Assembly (NCBI GenBank): GCA_020796225.1
Contig: CM036755.1
Span: 18,234,317-18,298,316 of the forward strand
Direction of reading: 5' to 3'
From: Arion vulgaris
Taxonomy: Eukaryota > Mollusca > Gastropoda > Stylommatophora > Arionidae
Length of the DNA stretch: 64,000 bases
In this document: positions 55,262 to 64,000 of the stretch, one piece after another
Layout of the letters: every line of letters starts with the position of its first letter
Numbering within the stretch: the stretch's first letter is position 1
The notes under the pieces: model-generated
Databases searched by the model: none
What the model saw: the letters and a program-made list of their open reading frames with translations, nothing else
What the model was told of the DNA's origin: nothing
Made by a program: the position numbers and the translations under genes

Positions 55262-55770
55262 TCACCATGGTAATGCATAAATTTAAACAACTAAAAACAG
55301 TATGGAACGGAACTGATAGGAAAACAAAGGTCAGAATACTAAGAACATGTATATTCCCAGTGGCAACGAATCGGTGTGAAGCATGGACATTTAATAAGGC
55401 AGTGGAAAAACATATATGTGCTTTTGAATATAAGTGTTTCAGAAGAGTTCTCTGTATATCATGAACAGAGAGGACAACAAATAGATCTATTCAAAAAGAA
55501 CTCAGAATCAAAGAAAACTGGCTGATGCCGCAAATAAGAAAGAGAAAATTGAGATATTTTGGACATATAAAAAAGATACAAAGGGCTGGAGAAGAACATC
55601 ATGGAAGGAGACATACCAGCAAAGAGGAGAAGAGGAAGACCATGGAGAAGATGGATTTAGGATGTAACTGATGGTTTGAATATGATGGCTGCAGAGGCGG
55701 AACATCTCAAGGACTGTTGCAATGGCAATGGTTCTGCTCAGGACAAGCTATTTGATGATGATGAATGCAT
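55262..55770 (+). mobile_element. LINE ORF2 C-terminus
   Basis: The plus strand reads KFKQLKTVWNGTDRKTKVRI, LRTCIFPVATNRCEAWTFNK and FEYKCFRRVLCIS-stop, then NRSIQKELRIKENWL and KRKLRYFGHIKK. This is the same LINE family as 49713-50175. A GATGATGATGAATG tail is followed by a TA repeat at about 55769-55786. Confidence 0.78.
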
Positions 55771-55854
55771 ATATATATATATATATGTGTATAAGGCCTT
55801 TTTCGTCTTTACAGACGGTAAATTTGGGAAGTGTTTATATATTGTTATTGTTAA

Positions 55855-55985
55855 ATATATATATTCTTCTCGTACTATTATATATTACATAGGGCCTGCA
55901 AGTAATTTCTCCATAGTGCTCTGCCCTGGGCAACTTGATCAATCTCTTCCATGGAATTAAGTCCGATATTTCTTTCCTCTCTCAG
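55855..55985 (-). mobile_element. LINE 3' end fragment
   Basis: TATATATTCTTCTCGTACTA, AGGGCCTGCAAGTAA and AATCTCTTCCATGGAATTAA match 36660-36790 and 50990-51120. On the minus strand this resembles a LINE ORF end. Confidence 0.5.
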
Positions 55986-56039
55986 CAAAATGGTACAGTA
56001 TTAAAATTTGGCAGTAAACAAATTACAAAAACAACAAAA

Positions 56040-56466
56040 AATCTATCAGTATACAAACCTAAAAGACGATGGGGGCAAGATGTCATTGATGTTTTCTTCT
56101 TGAACGCTCCATAGCGACCACTTGTTAAACCACTCTTTGTGATTTGTATATGATCTGAGCCTAAGAGTGATTGTACGTTGTGCCAGTTATGCACCTACAA
56201 GTAGGTCAGCACATCTGATTGATTTCTGTGATGCCTTTTATTTACTAGGGTAGCTTCCTAGGCCCCTACCTCAGTTGCCTCTTACGACATGCCTTATAAG
56301 TCACAGTGTTACTATTCTTTGCTCCTCTTGTGGTCCCTAGCAACACAAGGGCGATTGATGATCTGATAATGACTGCTGCTGACTGGTCAACTTGAACAGG
56401 AGAGTTTTTCAATACTGCTGTCATGGGGGCCAAGTTCTGGAAGGGACAAGCTACTTGATGATGATG
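56040..56466 (+). mobile_element. LINE C-terminus interrupted by a SINE A
   Basis: AAGACGATGGGGGCAAGATG ends at TCATTGATG (56090), and the same LINE resumes at GATTGATGATCTGATAATGA (about 56351). It matches 50025-50165 (AAGACGATGGGTGCAAGATG, GATCTGAGAATGATTGC, GGAGCCAAGTTCCAGAAGGG). ATTGATG on both sides of the SINE is a short target-site duplication. It ends in GATGATGATG. Confidence 0.78.
56089..56352 (-). mobile_element. SINE family A copy nested in a LINE
   Basis: TTCTTCTTGAACGCTCCATA, CGACCACTTGTTAAACCACT, CCTACAAGTAGGTCAGCACA and GCTTCCTAGGCCCCTACCTC are the complement of SINE A. It was inserted into the LINE with ATTGATG repeated at the borders. Confidence 0.85.
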
Positions 56467-56540
56467 CAAACATTAAAACATGGCAAGAACTAAATTACAA
56501 CAAAACTCTATAGCAAGACTGTTACAGCAAGGACACTAAC

Positions 56541-56630
56541 CTGTCTTAGAAATGTCAAAGGCTCTTGTCCTGTGGCATGACAGTCACCAATGTTGGCACG
56601 AATAACATCTGCAAAATTCTTCTTTGCACC
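56541..56630 (-). CDS. GPT: Alanine aminotransferase exon 1 (first visible)
   Basis: This 90-bp exon is phase 0 at both ends, with acceptor TTGTTCATCAG and donor GTTAGT. It reads [20 protein letters not shown] and [10 protein letters not shown]. IRANIGDxxxxGQxPxTFLRQ is among the most conserved stretches of alanine aminotransferases. It has a splice acceptor, so at least one more coding exon (about 75 residues) precedes it. I found no YAVRGP-like exon up to 64000. Confidence 0.97.
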
Positions 56631-56765
56631 CTGATGAACAAGAAAACAAAAATATAAACACCATTTAACTCTTTCCATACAAAGTTATTTCCTCAGTTGT
56701 ACATGATTAATTCTATGGAGGTAAAAAAGCATTTTTTTAAATTGGAACTACTCGTTAATAAATAA

Positions 56766-56769
<4 letters not shown>

Positions 56770-56798
<29 letters not shown>
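56770..56798. repeat. TA dinucleotide microsatellite
   Basis: This is an uninterrupted run of TA repeats in the intron upstream of exon 1. Confidence 0.95.
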
Positions 56799-56911
56799 CT
56801 TATTATATACTAATTTGAAGAAAACTGGACAACCTACTAGAATAACAAGGTTAAAAAGTAGTAGAAGTAAAACTAGAAAGACTTGTATAAGATGAAACAA
56901 CTCGAATGACG

Positions 56912-57805
56912 CAGTGTACAGCGAATGGCGTTCAACAGAATAACGTTGTGGCGCAGTGTATGGCGATTGGAGTTCAACAGAATAACGCTGTGGCACAGTG
57001 TATGGCGATTGGAGTTCAACAGAATAACGCTGTGGTGCAGTGTATGGCGATTGGAGTTCAACAGAATAATGCTGTGGCACAGTGTATGGCGATTGGAGTT
57101 CAACAGAATAACGCTGTGGCACAGTGTACGGCGATTGGAGTTCAACAGAACAACGCTGTGGCAAAGTGTATGGCGATTGGAGTTCAACAGAATAACGCTG
57201 TGGTGCAGTGTATGGCGATTGGAGTTCAACAGAATAACGCTGTGGCACAGTGTATGGCGATTGGAGTTCAACAGAATAACGCTGTGGTGCAGTGTATGGC
57301 GATTGGAGTTCAACAGAACAACGCTGTGGCAAAGTGTATGGCGATTGGAGTTCAACAGAATACCGCTGTGGTGCAGTGTATGGCGATTGGAGTTCAACAG
57401 AATAACGCTGTGGCACAGTGTACGGCGATTGGAGTTCAACAGAACAACGCTGTGGCAAAGTGTATGGCGATTGGAGTTCAACAGAATAACGCTGTGGTGC
57501 AGTGTATGGCGATTGGAGTTCAACAGAATAACGCTGTGGCACAGTGTATGGCGATTGGAGTTCAACAGAATAACGCTGTGGTGCAGTGTATGGCGATTGG
57601 AGTTCAACAGAACAACGCTGTGGCAAAGTGTATGGCGATTGGAGTTCAACAGAATACCGCTGTGGTGCAGTGTATGGCGATTGGAGTTCAACAGAATAAC
57701 GCTGTGGCACAGTGTATGGCGATTGGAATTCAACAGAACAACGCTGTGGCAAAGTGTATGGCGATTGGAGTTCAACAGAATAACGCTGTGGCGCAGTGTC
57801 GCTCG
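56912..57805. repeat. 42-bp minisatellite with a 7-unit higher-order pattern, about 21 units
   Basis: The unit contains GTGTATGGCGATTGGAGTTC and AACAGAATAACGCTGTGGCA. Variants at its end (GGCACA, GGTGCA, GGCAAA) and AATAAC, AACAAC or AATACC label the units. In order, units 5-11 repeat as units 12-18, so seven units (294 bp) were duplicated as a block. The 14-codon length leaves several frames open on both strands (300-334 codons), but no signal, start context or family supports translation. Confidence 0.95.
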
Positions 57806-57885
57806 ATTGGCATGGAAAGAGTTAAGTCACAATGTTATATTTTCTTCGACTTCTTCGTTCGCTGTACATTTATCTCTTGCCTGTG

Positions 57886-58435
57886 ACACCTCATGCTCTT
57901 AGGGCAGCTACAAGTGCACACTATTCTTGACCATGCTCTGTATTGTGTTTCAGCTGAGATTCCATTCTTTCAGTTTATGTTCCACTATTCTCCTCCAGGT
58001 CGTTTTGGGTCCTTCCTGTTTTCGTTTACCCTCCTGAGTCCATCTCAGTGCATTTTTCGTGACAGAGTTGGTATCCATGCGTATCACGTGTCTGATCCAT
58101 CTCCAACTTTTTTGGGGGGATGATGGTACTCCTATTATCTTGATGATGCTGTGTTAGCAGTTCTTGGTTAGAGATAGTATTTGGTCAGAACACACATAAA
58201 ATCTTTCACAAACAAGTTGTTTGAAAAGTGAAAAGTTTGGACATATCTTGTTCTGTCATTCTCCAACATTCTGATCCGTAAAGTTGATAGCACACAGCTG
58301 TGGTATATATTAATCTTGGTTCTAATGCTGTATTGGGCTGATTTCCAGACCGTCTGAAGGGTCATGACCGCGAATGCACTTTGTGCTTTACTTAGTTGAC
58401 CTTTAATGTCAGATCCAGCTTCTCTTAAACCACTT
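57886..58435 (-). mobile_element. LINE fragment, ORF2 C-terminal region
   Basis: The minus strand reads EAGSDIKGQLSKAQSAFAVM, LQTVWKSAQYSIRTKINIYH and SCVLSTL, then RMLENDRTR. In shifted frames it continues with WPNTISNQELL-like, WRWIRHVIRMDTN-like and RTWRRIVEHKLKEWN-like stretches. The order is that of a LINE ORF2 from thumb to C-terminus. Stops and shifts are present. Confidence 0.78.
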
Positions 58436-58640
58436 GTTAAAATACTCTTTGTAGTCAGTATGTGATTTACAACTGAAGAGTGCAAGTTTGTTGTGCTAGT
58501 TAGCAGCCTACCGACCCAAAAGTCCAGCACATCTGGTTTCTGCATGCTTTTTTATTCAAGTTTGTCTTCCTAAGTTGCAGACACAAAAGCCTAGATCAAA
58601 AGGAGTCAATACCCCTAGGTGAGCCAAAGCCCTGGACCTC
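58436..58640 (-). mobile_element. Diverged SINE family A copy (minus orientation)
   Basis: ACCACTTGTTAAAATACTCT, GTGATTTACAACTGAAGAGT, TTGTTGTGCTAGTTAGC and AGTCCAGCACATCTGGTTTC follow the complement of SINE A with many substitutions. It is the oldest-looking copy, joined to the LINE at its left. Confidence 0.55.
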
Positions 58641-58734
58641 GCAATCAAAGTTTCATGATCTACATCACATCATTCAGATATGGGGTTGGCTTGTGTGTTC
58701 TATGGATCATCAGCAGGATACTAATTTTCACCCC

Positions 58735-58830
58735 GACTAGAGAGATTAGCTGACCCCAACTCTGCTGTATGCAGAACTAGGAGCAGAACATAACTTGTAG
58801 ACCTCTATCATATTATAAAGAAGGCTGATT
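58735..58830. repeat. Dispersed repeat shared with 39275-39360
   Basis: GATTAGCTGACCCCAACTCT, GCAGAACTAGGAGCAGAACA and CTTGTAGACCTCTATCA match the 39.3-kb copy. The type is unknown. Confidence 0.55.
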
Positions 58831-58852
58831 GTATTCCTGTTTAGCATTTTAA

Positions 58853-61800
58853 AACCCTAGTTGTCGGCTGTGTGTTGAAAACCCTAGTTGTCGGCTGTGT
58901 GTTGAAAACCTAGTTGTGCGTGTGTGTTGAAAACCCTAGTTGTCGGCTGTGTGTTGAAAACCCTAGTTGTCGGCTGTGTGTTGAAAACCCTAGTTGTCGG
59001 CTGTGTGTTGAAAACCCTAGTTGTCGGCTGTGTGTTGAAAACCCTAGTTGTCGGCTGTGTGTTGAAAACCCTAGTTGTCGGCTGTGTGTTGAAAACCCTA
59101 GTTGTCGGCTGTGTGTTGAAAACCCTAGTTGTCGGCTGTGTGTTGAAAACCCTAGTTGTCGGCTGTGTGTTGAAAACCCTAGTTGTCGGCTGTGTGTTGA
59201 AAACCCTAGTTGTCGGCTGTGTGTTGAAAACCTAGTTGTTTGTTGAAAACCTAGTTGTCGGCTGTGTGTTGAAAACCTAGTTGTCGGCTGTGTGTTGAAA
59301 ACCCTAGTTGTCGGCTGTGTGTTGAAAACCCTAGTTGTCGGCTGTGTGTTGAAAACCATAGTTGTCGGCTGTGTGTTGAAAACCCTAGTTGTCGGCTGTG
59401 TGTTGAAAACCCTAGTTGTCGGCTGTGTGTTGAAAACCCTAGTTGTCGGCTGTGTGTTGAAAACCATAGTTGTCGGCTGTGTGTTGAAAACCCTAGTTGT
59501 CGGCTGTGTGTTGAAAACCCTAGTTGTCGGCTGTGTGTTGAAAACCCTAGTTGTCGGCTGTGTGTTGAAAACCATAGTTGTCGGCTGTGTGTTGAAAACC
59601 CTAGTTGTCGGCTGTGTGTTGAAAACCATAGTTGTCGGCTGTGTGTTGAAAACCCTAGTTGTCGGCTTTGTGTTGAAAACCCTAGTTGTCGGCTGTGTGT
59701 TGAAAACCCTAGTTGTCGGCTGTGTGTTGAAAACCATAGTTGTCGGCTGTGTGTTGAAAACCCTAGTTGTCGGCTGTGTGTTGAAACCCTGTTGTCGGCT
59801 GTGTGTTGAAACCTAGTTGTCGGCTGTGTGTTGAAAACCTAGGTTATCTGCTGTGGTTGAAAACCCTAGTTGTCGGCTGTGGTTGAAAACCTAGTTGTCG
59901 CTGTGTGTTGAAAAAGCCTAGTTGTCGGCTGTGTGTTGAAAACCTAGTTGTCGGCTGTGTGTTGAAAACCTAGTTGTCGGCTGTGTGTTGAAAACCCTAG
60001 TTGTCGGCTGTGTGTTGAAAACCCTAGTTGTCGGCTGTGTGTTGAAAACCATAGTTGTCGGCTGTGTGTTGAAAACCCTAGTTGTCGGCTGTGTGTTGAA
60101 AACCCTAGTTGTCGGCTGTGTGTTGAAAACCCTAGTTGTCGGCTGTGTGTTGAAAACCCTAGTTGTCGGCTGTGTGTTGAAAACCATAGTTGTCGGCTGT
60201 GTGTTGAAAACCCTAGTTGTCGGCTGTGTGTTGAAAACCCTAGTTGTCGGCTGTGTGTTGAAAACCCTAGTTGTCGGCTGTGTGTTGAAAACCCTAGTTG
60301 TCGGCTGTGTGTTGAAAACCCTAGTTGTCGGCTGTGTGTTGAAAACCATAGTTGTCGGCTGTGTGTTGAAAACCCTAGTTGTCGGCTGTGTGTTGAAAAC
60401 CCTAGTTGTCGGCTGTGTGTTGAAAACCCTAGTTGTCGGCTGTGTGTTGAAAACCCTAGTTGTCGGCTGTGTGTTGAAAACCCTAGTTGTCGGCTGTGTG
60501 TTGAAAACCCTAGTTGTCGGCTGTGTGTTGAAAACCCTAGTTGTCGGCTGTGTGTTGAAAACCCTAGTTGTCGGCTGTGTGTTGAAAACCCTAGTTGTCG
60601 GCTGTGTGTTGAAAACCCTAGTTGTCGGCTGTGTGTTGAAAACCCTAGTTGTCGGCTGTGTGTTGAAAACCCTAGTTGTCGGCTGTGTGTTGAAAACCAT
60701 AGTTGTCGGCTGTGTGTTGAAAACCCTAGTTGTCGGCTGTGTGTTGAAAACCCTAGTTGTCGGCTGTGTGTTGAAAACCCTAGTTGTCGGCTGTGTGTTG
60801 AAAACCCTAGTTGTCGGCTGTGTGTTGAAAACCCTAGTTGTCGGCTGTGTGTTGAAAACCATAGTTGTCGGCTGTGTGTTGAAAACCCTAGTTGTCGGCT
60901 GTGTGTTGAAAACCCTAGTTGTCGGCTGTGTGTTGAAAACCCTAGTTGTCGGCTGTGTGTTGAAAACCCTAGTTGTCGGCTGTGTTTTGAAAACCCTAGT
61001 TGTCGGCTGTGTGTTGAAAACCCTAGTTGTCGGCTGTGTGTTGAAAACCCTAGTTGTCGGCTGTGTGTTGAAAACCATAGTTGTCGGCTGTGTGTTGAAA
61101 ACCCTAGTTGTCGGCTGTGTGTTGAAAACCCTAGTTGTCGGCTGTGTGTTGAAAACCCTAGTTGTCGGCTGTGTGTTGAAAACCCTAGTTGTAGGCTGTG
61201 TGTTGAAAACCCTAGTTGTCGGCTGTGTGTTGAAAACCCTAGTTGTCGGCTGTGTGTTGAAAACCCTAGTTGTCGGCTGTGTGTTGAAAACCCTAGTTGT
61301 CGGCTGTGTGTTGAAAACCCTAGTTGTCGGCTGTGTGTTGAAAACCCTAGTTGTCGGCTGTGTGTTGAAAACCCTAGTTGTCGGCTGTGTGTTGAAAACC
61401 CTAGGCTTGTGTTGACCTGTGTGCTTGTTGAAAACCCTAGTTGTCGGCTGTGTGTTGAAAACCCTAGTTGTCGGCTGTGTGTTGAAAACCCTAGTTGTCG
61501 GCTGTGTGTTGAAAACCCTAGTTGTCGGCTGTGTGTTGAAAACCATAGTTGTCGGCTGTGTGTTGAAAACCCTAGTTGTCGGCTGTGTGTTGAAAACCCT
61601 AGTTGTCGGCTGTGTGTTGAAAACCCTAGTTGTCGGCTGTGTGTTGAAAACCCTAGTTGTCGGCTGTGTGTTGAAAACCCTAGTTGTCGGCTGTGTGTTG
61701 AAAACCCTAGTTGTCGGCTGTGTGTTGAAAACCCTAGTTGTCGGCTGTGTGTTGAAAACCCTAGTTGTCGGCTGTGTGTTGAAAACCCTAGTTGTCGGCT

Positions 61801-62545
61801 GTGTGTTGAAAACCCTAGTTGTCGGCTGTGTGTTGAAAACCCTAGTTGTCGGCTGTGTGTTGAAAACCATAGTTGTCGGCTGTGTGTTGAAAACCCTAGT
61901 TGTCGGCTGTGTGTTGAAAACCCTAGTTGTCGGCTGTGTGTTGAAAACCCTAGTTGTCGGCTGTGTGTTGAAAACCATAGTTGTCGGCTGTGTGTTGAAA
62001 ACCCTAGTTGTCGGCTGTGTGTTGAAAACCCTAGTTGTCGGCTGTGTTGAAACCTAGTTGTCTTGTTGAAAACCCTAGTTGTCGGCTGTGTGTTGAAAAC
62101 CCTAGTTGTCGGCTGTGTGTTGAAAACCTAGTTGTACGTGTGTGTTGAAAACCCTAGTTTGTAACGGCTGTGTGTTGAAAACCCTAGTTGTCGGCTTGTT
62201 GTTGAAAACCCTAGTTGTCGGCTGTGTGTTGAAAACCCTAGTTGTCGGCTGTGTGTTGAAAACCATAGTTGTCGGCTGTGTGTTGAAAACCCTAGTTGTC
62301 GGCTGTGTGTTGAAAACCCTAGTTGTCGGCTGTGTGTTGAACACCCTAGTTGTCGGCTGTGTGTTGAAAACCCTAGTTGTCGGCTGTGTGTTGAAAACCC
62401 TAGTTGTCGGCTGTGTGTTGAAAGTTGTCGGCTGTGTGTTGAAAGTTGTCGGCTGTGTGTTGAAAGTGTCGGCTGTGTGTTGAAAGTTGTCGGCTGTGTG
62501 TTGAAAACCCTAGTTGTCGGCTGTGTGTTGAAAGTGTCGGCTGTG
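58853..62545. repeat. 27-bp satellite, about 136 units
   Basis: The unit is TTGAAAACCCTAGTTGTCGG plus CTGTGTG. The main variant is CCCTAG versus CCATAG. Nearly all units are identical; short irregular stretches occur at 59230, 59790-59920, 61400-61430, 62045-62170 and 62420-62545. The 9-codon unit keeps frames open on both strands (up to 686 codons), but this is simple periodicity. The right end runs without a break into SINE A (GTCGGCTGTGTGTTG, then CCGGGGCTAGC). Confidence 0.97.
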
Positions 62546-62792
62546 TGTTGCCGGGGCTAGCAAGGGAAGCAAAGAATAGTAACACTGTGACCTACAAGAC
62601 ATGCCGTAAGAGGCGACTGAGCTAGGGGCCTAGGGAAGCTACCCTAGTAAATAAAAGTGTACAGAAATCAGATGTGCTGGCCTACTTGTAGGCGCATAAC
62701 TGGCACAATGTACAATCACTATTAGGCTCAGATCACATACAAATAACAAAGAGTGGTTAACATGTGGTCGATATGGAGTGTTCGAAGAATAA
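62546..62792 (+). mobile_element. SINE family A copy at the end of the 27-bp array
   Basis: GCAAAGAATAGTAACACTGT, GACCTACAAGACATGCCGTA, ACTTGTAGGCGCATAACTGG and CAGATCACATACAAATAAC follow the family order, ending near TTCGAAGAAT. The SINE body begins exactly where the last array unit stops, and its expected head is replaced by array sequence. Confidence 0.85.
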
Positions 62793-62943
62793 CCCTATTA
62801 GAGTCTTGTATAGAGTCCGAAGACTGATGTTAAACTACTCTGCTCACTTCTCTTAATTATGACGATATCAATATTTTCATCTTCAGGTAGGACAGTCTGA
62901 AGACTGGGGATAACGCTTTCTGATTTAATCTTTCCACTCTTAC

Positions 62944-62979
62944 CTTGCCGACTCTCTTCAGGTCAGCATAGTCTGAATC
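62944..62979 (-). other. Possible 36-bp exon-like segment, unassigned
   Basis: On the minus strand TTTCTGTCATGCAG precedes, and GTAAGAG follows, a 12-codon stretch DSDYADLKRVGK. The splice-like bounds fit consensus, but the peptide does not match the expected aminotransferase N-terminus. The neighbouring sequence may instead be decayed LINE. Treat it as a hint only. Confidence 0.15.
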
Positions 62980-63061
62980 CTGCATGACAGAAATTGTCAT
63001 CGGACATTCATATCATCTGATAATGTGAATTTAAACTTCCAATATTTTGCTCTGTAGATAT

Positions 63062-63495
63062 TTTTACTCCTCTTATAACCAAATTAGGATAGATAACATT
63101 TTTGTACTCTTCTAACAACCAAATTAGGATAGATAACATTTTTTTTACTCTTCTAACAACCAAATTAGGATAGATAACATTTTTTTTACTCTTCTAACAA
63201 CCAAATTAGGATAGATAACATTTTTTTTACTCTTCTAACAACCAAATTAGGATAGATAACATTTTTTTTACTCTTCTAACAACCAAATTAGGATAGATAA
63301 CATTTTTTTTACTCTTCTAACAACCAAATTAGGATAGATAACATTTTTGTACTCTTCTAACAACCAAATTAGGATAGATAACATTTTTTTTACTCTTCTA
63401 ACAACCAAATTAGGATAGATAACATTTTTGTACTCTTCTATCAACCAAATTAGGATAGATAACATTTTTGTTACTCTTCTAACAACCAAATTGGG
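63062..63495. repeat. 41-bp minisatellite, about 10 units
   Basis: The unit contains ACTCTTCTAACAACCAAATT, AGGATAGATAACATTTTT and a variable T run. Units differ mainly in T-run length and a T-to-G change before ACTC. The minus-strand 73-codon frame is incidental. Confidence 0.95.
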
Positions 63496-64000
63496 ATGAA
63501 AAATATCTTTTCATTCATTTCAGAAGATAATCCCAGTTATTTTTAATGAAACACAGTTTTCTCCATTTTATGGGCTATCTCTTGCTAATTATATGTCGAT
63601 TTTTATAAACAATGCACATATGGCTCTTCTGCTTCCTACTTCCCTCAACAAGGAGCACTGGTAGCATCCTACTAGTCTTGAGAAAAAATGGATGTAGCTG
63701 TCTGGATGTGTGCCTATGTTGTTGTTGGTTTCTCCTGATGCACTTTCATTAGTAAACCACCTTTATCTTAATCATTTCTTAGACAAATGTTCATGGCCTG
63801 CTTTTAACTGAACCTGGCAAGTTCTTGGAAGTTTATTGTAATGAACGGAGAGCTGTCTCATCGTTATTTTGTCAACTCTCCTTATACCATTATCTGTCAC
63901 GTCCATTCAAGGTCATCTCCAAGTTTATTGTATCAAAGGCATTGTTGTGCCAGTTATTTTGTCCACAGACAATTCTCTTTATATGATATCCTTCAAGATC
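63496..64000. other. Unclassified sequence, no gene recognised
   Basis: Minus-strand fragments such as RRVDKITMRQLS resemble decayed mobile-element coding sequence, but no domain can be named. No aminotransferase exon was found here. Confidence 0.35.

Noticed and set aside
56748..57902. Four overlapping frames of 300-334 codons on both strands
   Set aside because: The 42-bp unit is 14 codons; simultaneous openness on both strands is the mark of periodic non-coding sequence.
59918..61978. 686-codon minus-strand open frame of repeated TRVFNTQPT-type peptides, and the plus-strand frames over the same array
   Set aside because: The 27-bp unit is nine codons, so any stop-free unit gives open frames of array length on both strands. 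There is no gene context, and the frames break at every unit with an indel.
58853..62545. Telomere-like repeats because of the recurring AAACCCTAG
   Set aside because: AAACCCTA resembles plant-type telomere sequence, but here it is one part of a 27-bp unit in the middle of a contig and is not repeated in 6-7 bp steps.
62800..62990. N-terminal exon of the aminotransferase
   Set aside because: A donor-like GTAAGAG and an open frame exist, but the residues do not match the conserved YAVRGP region expected there.

Overview
This window is animal nuclear DNA, not bacterial. There are no operons. Coding sequence is cut into short exons with GT-AG splice sites, and the introns are filled with non-LTR retrotransposons (LINEs), tRNA-derived SINEs, a mariner element, hAT-type elements, small palindromic elements and very large tandem arrays. 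The mix of LINE and SINE families suggests an invertebrate, perhaps a mollusc. That assignment is inference and weak.

The only recognisable host gene is a partial alanine aminotransferase (GPT/GPT2 type) on the minus strand. I read eleven exons between 56630 and 36498. In order they carry the IRANIGD region, the STGAS loop, IPIPQYP, NPGNPTG, the ADE end, the PLP lysine in [24 protein letters not shown] and [15 protein letters not shown]. Exon phases match throughout. The first exons (before the GAKKNF residues) and the last exon (after WHFR) were not found, so the gene probably runs off both ends or is incompletely assembled. Exons 6, 8 and 9 each show a frame disruption; the other eight are clean.

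Layout. 1-5.8 kb: LINE and SINE fragments, with a 26-bp array at 2669-4968 inside a LINE. 5.8-24.2 kb: one 52/58-bp satellite of about 340 units, with a corrupted island at 14.4-16.1 kb. 24.2-36.5 kb: repeats including a complete 1326-bp mariner (29779-31104), two hAT elements and two TTAA-flanked palindromes. 36.5-56.6 kb: the aminotransferase exons among LINEs, SINEs and minisatellites. 39.45-43.65 kb holds a long LINE whose sequence looks error-rich. 56.7-64 kb: a 42-bp array, a LINE, a 3.7-kb 27-bp array, a SINE and a 41-bp array.

The most interesting pattern is where the tandem arrays come from. Several are copies of the unique sequence they sit in: LINE ORF2 codons (26-bp and 51-bp arrays), the SINE 3' part (25.4 kb), probably a SINE/tRNA head (27-bp and 25-bp arrays), and the exon-intron junctions of the aminotransferase gene itself (the splice donor of exon 6 and the splice acceptor of exon 10). 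Local sequence seems to be repeatedly seeded into minisatellites here, which in the gene creates rows of decoy splice sites. The long open frames in the 27-, 42- and 51-bp arrays result from unit lengths divisible by three and are not genes.
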